Part shown: positions 62,982 through 64,000 of the stretch, piece after piece
Layout: the number at the start of each line of letters is the position of its first letter
Position numbering within the stretch: position 1 is the stretch's first letter
Source of the DNA: Candidatus Nitrosopelagicus brevis
GTDB taxonomy: Archaea; Thermoproteota; Nitrososphaeria; Nitrososphaerales; Nitrosopumilaceae
DNA length: 64,000 nucleotides
Reading direction: 5' to 3'
NCBI RefSeq assembly: GCF_000812185.1
Contig: NZ_CP007026.1
Location: forward strand, 1 to 64,000
Position numbers and translations under genes: made by a program
The notes under the pieces: model-generated
The model's database searches: none
Seen by the model: the letters and a program-made list of their open reading frames with translations, nothing else
Told to the model about the DNA's origin: nothing

Positions 62982-64000
62982 TTACATTCTTTTAATTTGA
63001 ATTAAAAAATTCTTAGAATCATTTTCAATTTCTTTTTTCCTTTCTTTTGACATTTTTTTTAAATTTGAAAATACAGTCCATAGTCTAGGATTTTTCTCCA
63101 ATTTTTTTTGATTCTTCAAAAAAAAGTTCCAATAAAGATAATTAAATGGACAAGCATCTTCTCCTTCTTTCTTTTTTACATCATACTGACAGTCTTTACA
63201 ATAATTTGACATTTTGTTGATGTAGTTTCCACTTGCTGCATATGGTTTTGAACCTAATATTCCTCCGTCTGCATATAGTGTCATACCGTGAGTGTTTGGA
63301 AGCTCTACCCATTCGTATGCATCGGCATATACTGACAAGTACCATTCACAAACTTCTTTTGGTTTTATTCCTGCAATTAATGCAAAATTTCCTGTAATCA
63401 TTAGTCGTTGTATGTGATGTGCATATGCTTCTTTGACTGTTTGTCCAATAGAATTTTTCATACAATTCATTTCTGTATTTCCTGTCCAGTAAAATCCTGG
63501 AAGTTTATTTTTTGCATTAAAATAATTTGTTTCTGAATATTTTGGCATGGTGTGCCAGTAAATTCCTCTTATGTACTCTCTCCATCCTAAAATTTGTCTT
63601 ATGAAACCTTCTATAGATTCAACTTTTATCTTCTTTTTTTCTAAGACCCTGCCAAGTACTTGTTTTGGTTGTAACAATCCTATGTTCAAATACATGGATA
63701 AAACAGAATGATAGAGAAAACTTTCTTCTTGATCCATCGCATCTTCGTATGGACCAAACATATCTAATCGATTCTTTATGAAGTCATCCAAACTCTTCTT
63801 TGCTTGTTCATGTGTAACGGCAAACCAAAAAGGTTCCAAATCCCCAAAATGTTTAGAGAATCTTTTTTTTATTTCTGCAATCACTTGCGTTGTTATATCA
63901 TCAGGTTTGTGTTGTAATGGTTTTGGTATATCTGGATGATTCTTTGGTAAACTTTTTCTATTTTTTATATCGTAATTCCATTTTCCTCCTTTTGGTTTTC
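62982..64000 (-). CDS. FeS-type prokaryotic photolyase/cryptochrome family protein (5' end outside window)
   Basis: The minus-strand frame stays open to the window edge, so the N-terminus lies beyond 64000; 339 codons are visible. Readable upstream residues such as GGKWNYD fit the family. The C-terminal half has YADAYEWVELPNTHGMTLYADGG and Cys residues in EVCEWYL, YCKDC and ACPFNYLYW, four ligands matching the 4Fe-4S cluster of the FeS-BCP/(6-4) photolyase group. It differs strongly from PhrB at 56819. Confidence 0.9.
   Translation of the reverse strand, partial: KPKGGKWNYDIKNRKSLPKNHPDIPKPLQHKPDDITTQVIAEIKKRFSKHFGDLEPFWFAVTHEQAKKSLDDFIKNRLDMFGPYEDAMDQEESFLYHSVLSMYLNIGLLQPKQVLGRVLEKKKIKVESIEGFIRQILGWREYIRGIYWHTMPKYSETNYFNAKNKLPGFYWTGNTEMNCMKNSIGQTVKEAYAHHIQRLMITGNFALIAGIKPKEVCEWYLSVYADAYEWVELPNTHGMTLYADGGILGSKPYAASGNYINKMSNYCKDCQYDVKKKEGEDACPFNYLYWNFFLKNQKKLEKNPRLWTVFSNLKKMSKERKKEIENDSKNFLIQIKRM

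Noticed and set aside
1-64000. CRISPR arrays, insertion sequences, prophage, integrase or attachment sites
   Set aside because: No spaced direct repeats of array type, no transposase, integrase or phage structural genes, and no tRNA serving as an insertion site were seen.

Overview
The window looks like a chromosome segment of an ammonia-oxidizing-type archaeon of the Nitrososphaerota (Thaumarchaeota), most like Nitrosopumilus. Marker genes supporting this are Orc1/Cdc6, the family D DNA polymerase small subunit, the two-subunit archaeal primase, two ESCRT-III/CdvB paralogs, S6e, the archaeal class I CCA-adding enzyme, the aconitase X pair of the archaeal mevalonate route and archaeal-type GTPases. 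The DNA is AT-rich, coding density is high, genes sit in short overlapping strings, and many starts lie about 22-30 nt behind a TATA-like box with no leader. The genus is an inference; no rRNA, amo genes or tRNA were seen.

Layout. 1-3.2 kb is a replication corner: an AT-rich region with short tandem repeats, orc1/cdc6, a mini zinc finger and the PolD small subunit. 3.3-16.4 kb holds housekeeping and RNA genes: an SpoIIM-like protein, an SDR, a protein kinase-AlkA fusion next to cca and thpR, UPF0200/UPF0201, RNase Z, PRPP synthetase, an MscS channel, a KamA-family radical SAM enzyme and a hemerythrin. 16.4-18.4 kb has cysC facing cysQ, then GtrA. A GC-rich structured RNA candidate lies at about 18.54-18.68 kb. 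19.3-23.5 kb has the first CdvB paralog and an accessory-looking surface polymer cassette (small IDPG-type membrane protein, CDP-glycerol-transferase-like protein, membrane sulfatase-like protein). 23.7-26.4 kb is a probable signalling operon (winged helix, membrane-tethered winged helix, secreted helical protein). 26.4-32.3 kb carries folE, queC, thrB, a GPN-type GTPase, a flippase-like membrane protein and an SDR. A second structured RNA candidate lies at about 32.35-32.41 kb on the minus strand.

32.4-45.1 kb holds a glycosyltransferase, a ThiI-like protein that has lost its PP-loop, cysH-sat, nth facing away from the aconitase X pair across one shared TATA element, RqcH, a cobalamin methyltransferase string (cbiT-cbiL-cbiF) and a MurI-like protein lacking both catalytic cysteines. 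45.2-51.2 kb holds the second CdvB paralog, a Dpm1-type transferase, glyS, nfo and priL-priS. 51.3-55.7 kb is a UPF0182 protein followed by a class I glutamine amidotransferase and a C39-like/TPR protein. 55.7-64.0 kb has tiny zinc proteins, S6e, a class I photolyase, a pair of related histidine-motif membrane proteins, a PepSY secreted protein and, running off the right end, an FeS-type photolyase/cryptochrome.

Themes. DNA replication and repair are heavily represented (Orc1, PolD, primase, Nth, Nfo, AlkA fusion, two unlike photolyases). Sulfate assimilation is split into two loci. FolE and QueC point to preQ0/archaeosine. The items most worth a second look are the two structured RNA candidates, the kinase-glycosylase fusion, the double Cys-to-Ser MurI-like protein, the PP-loop-less ThiI-like protein, the histidine-motif membrane paralogs and the membrane-tethered regulator operon. 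All functional calls come from reading motifs by eye; no searches were run.
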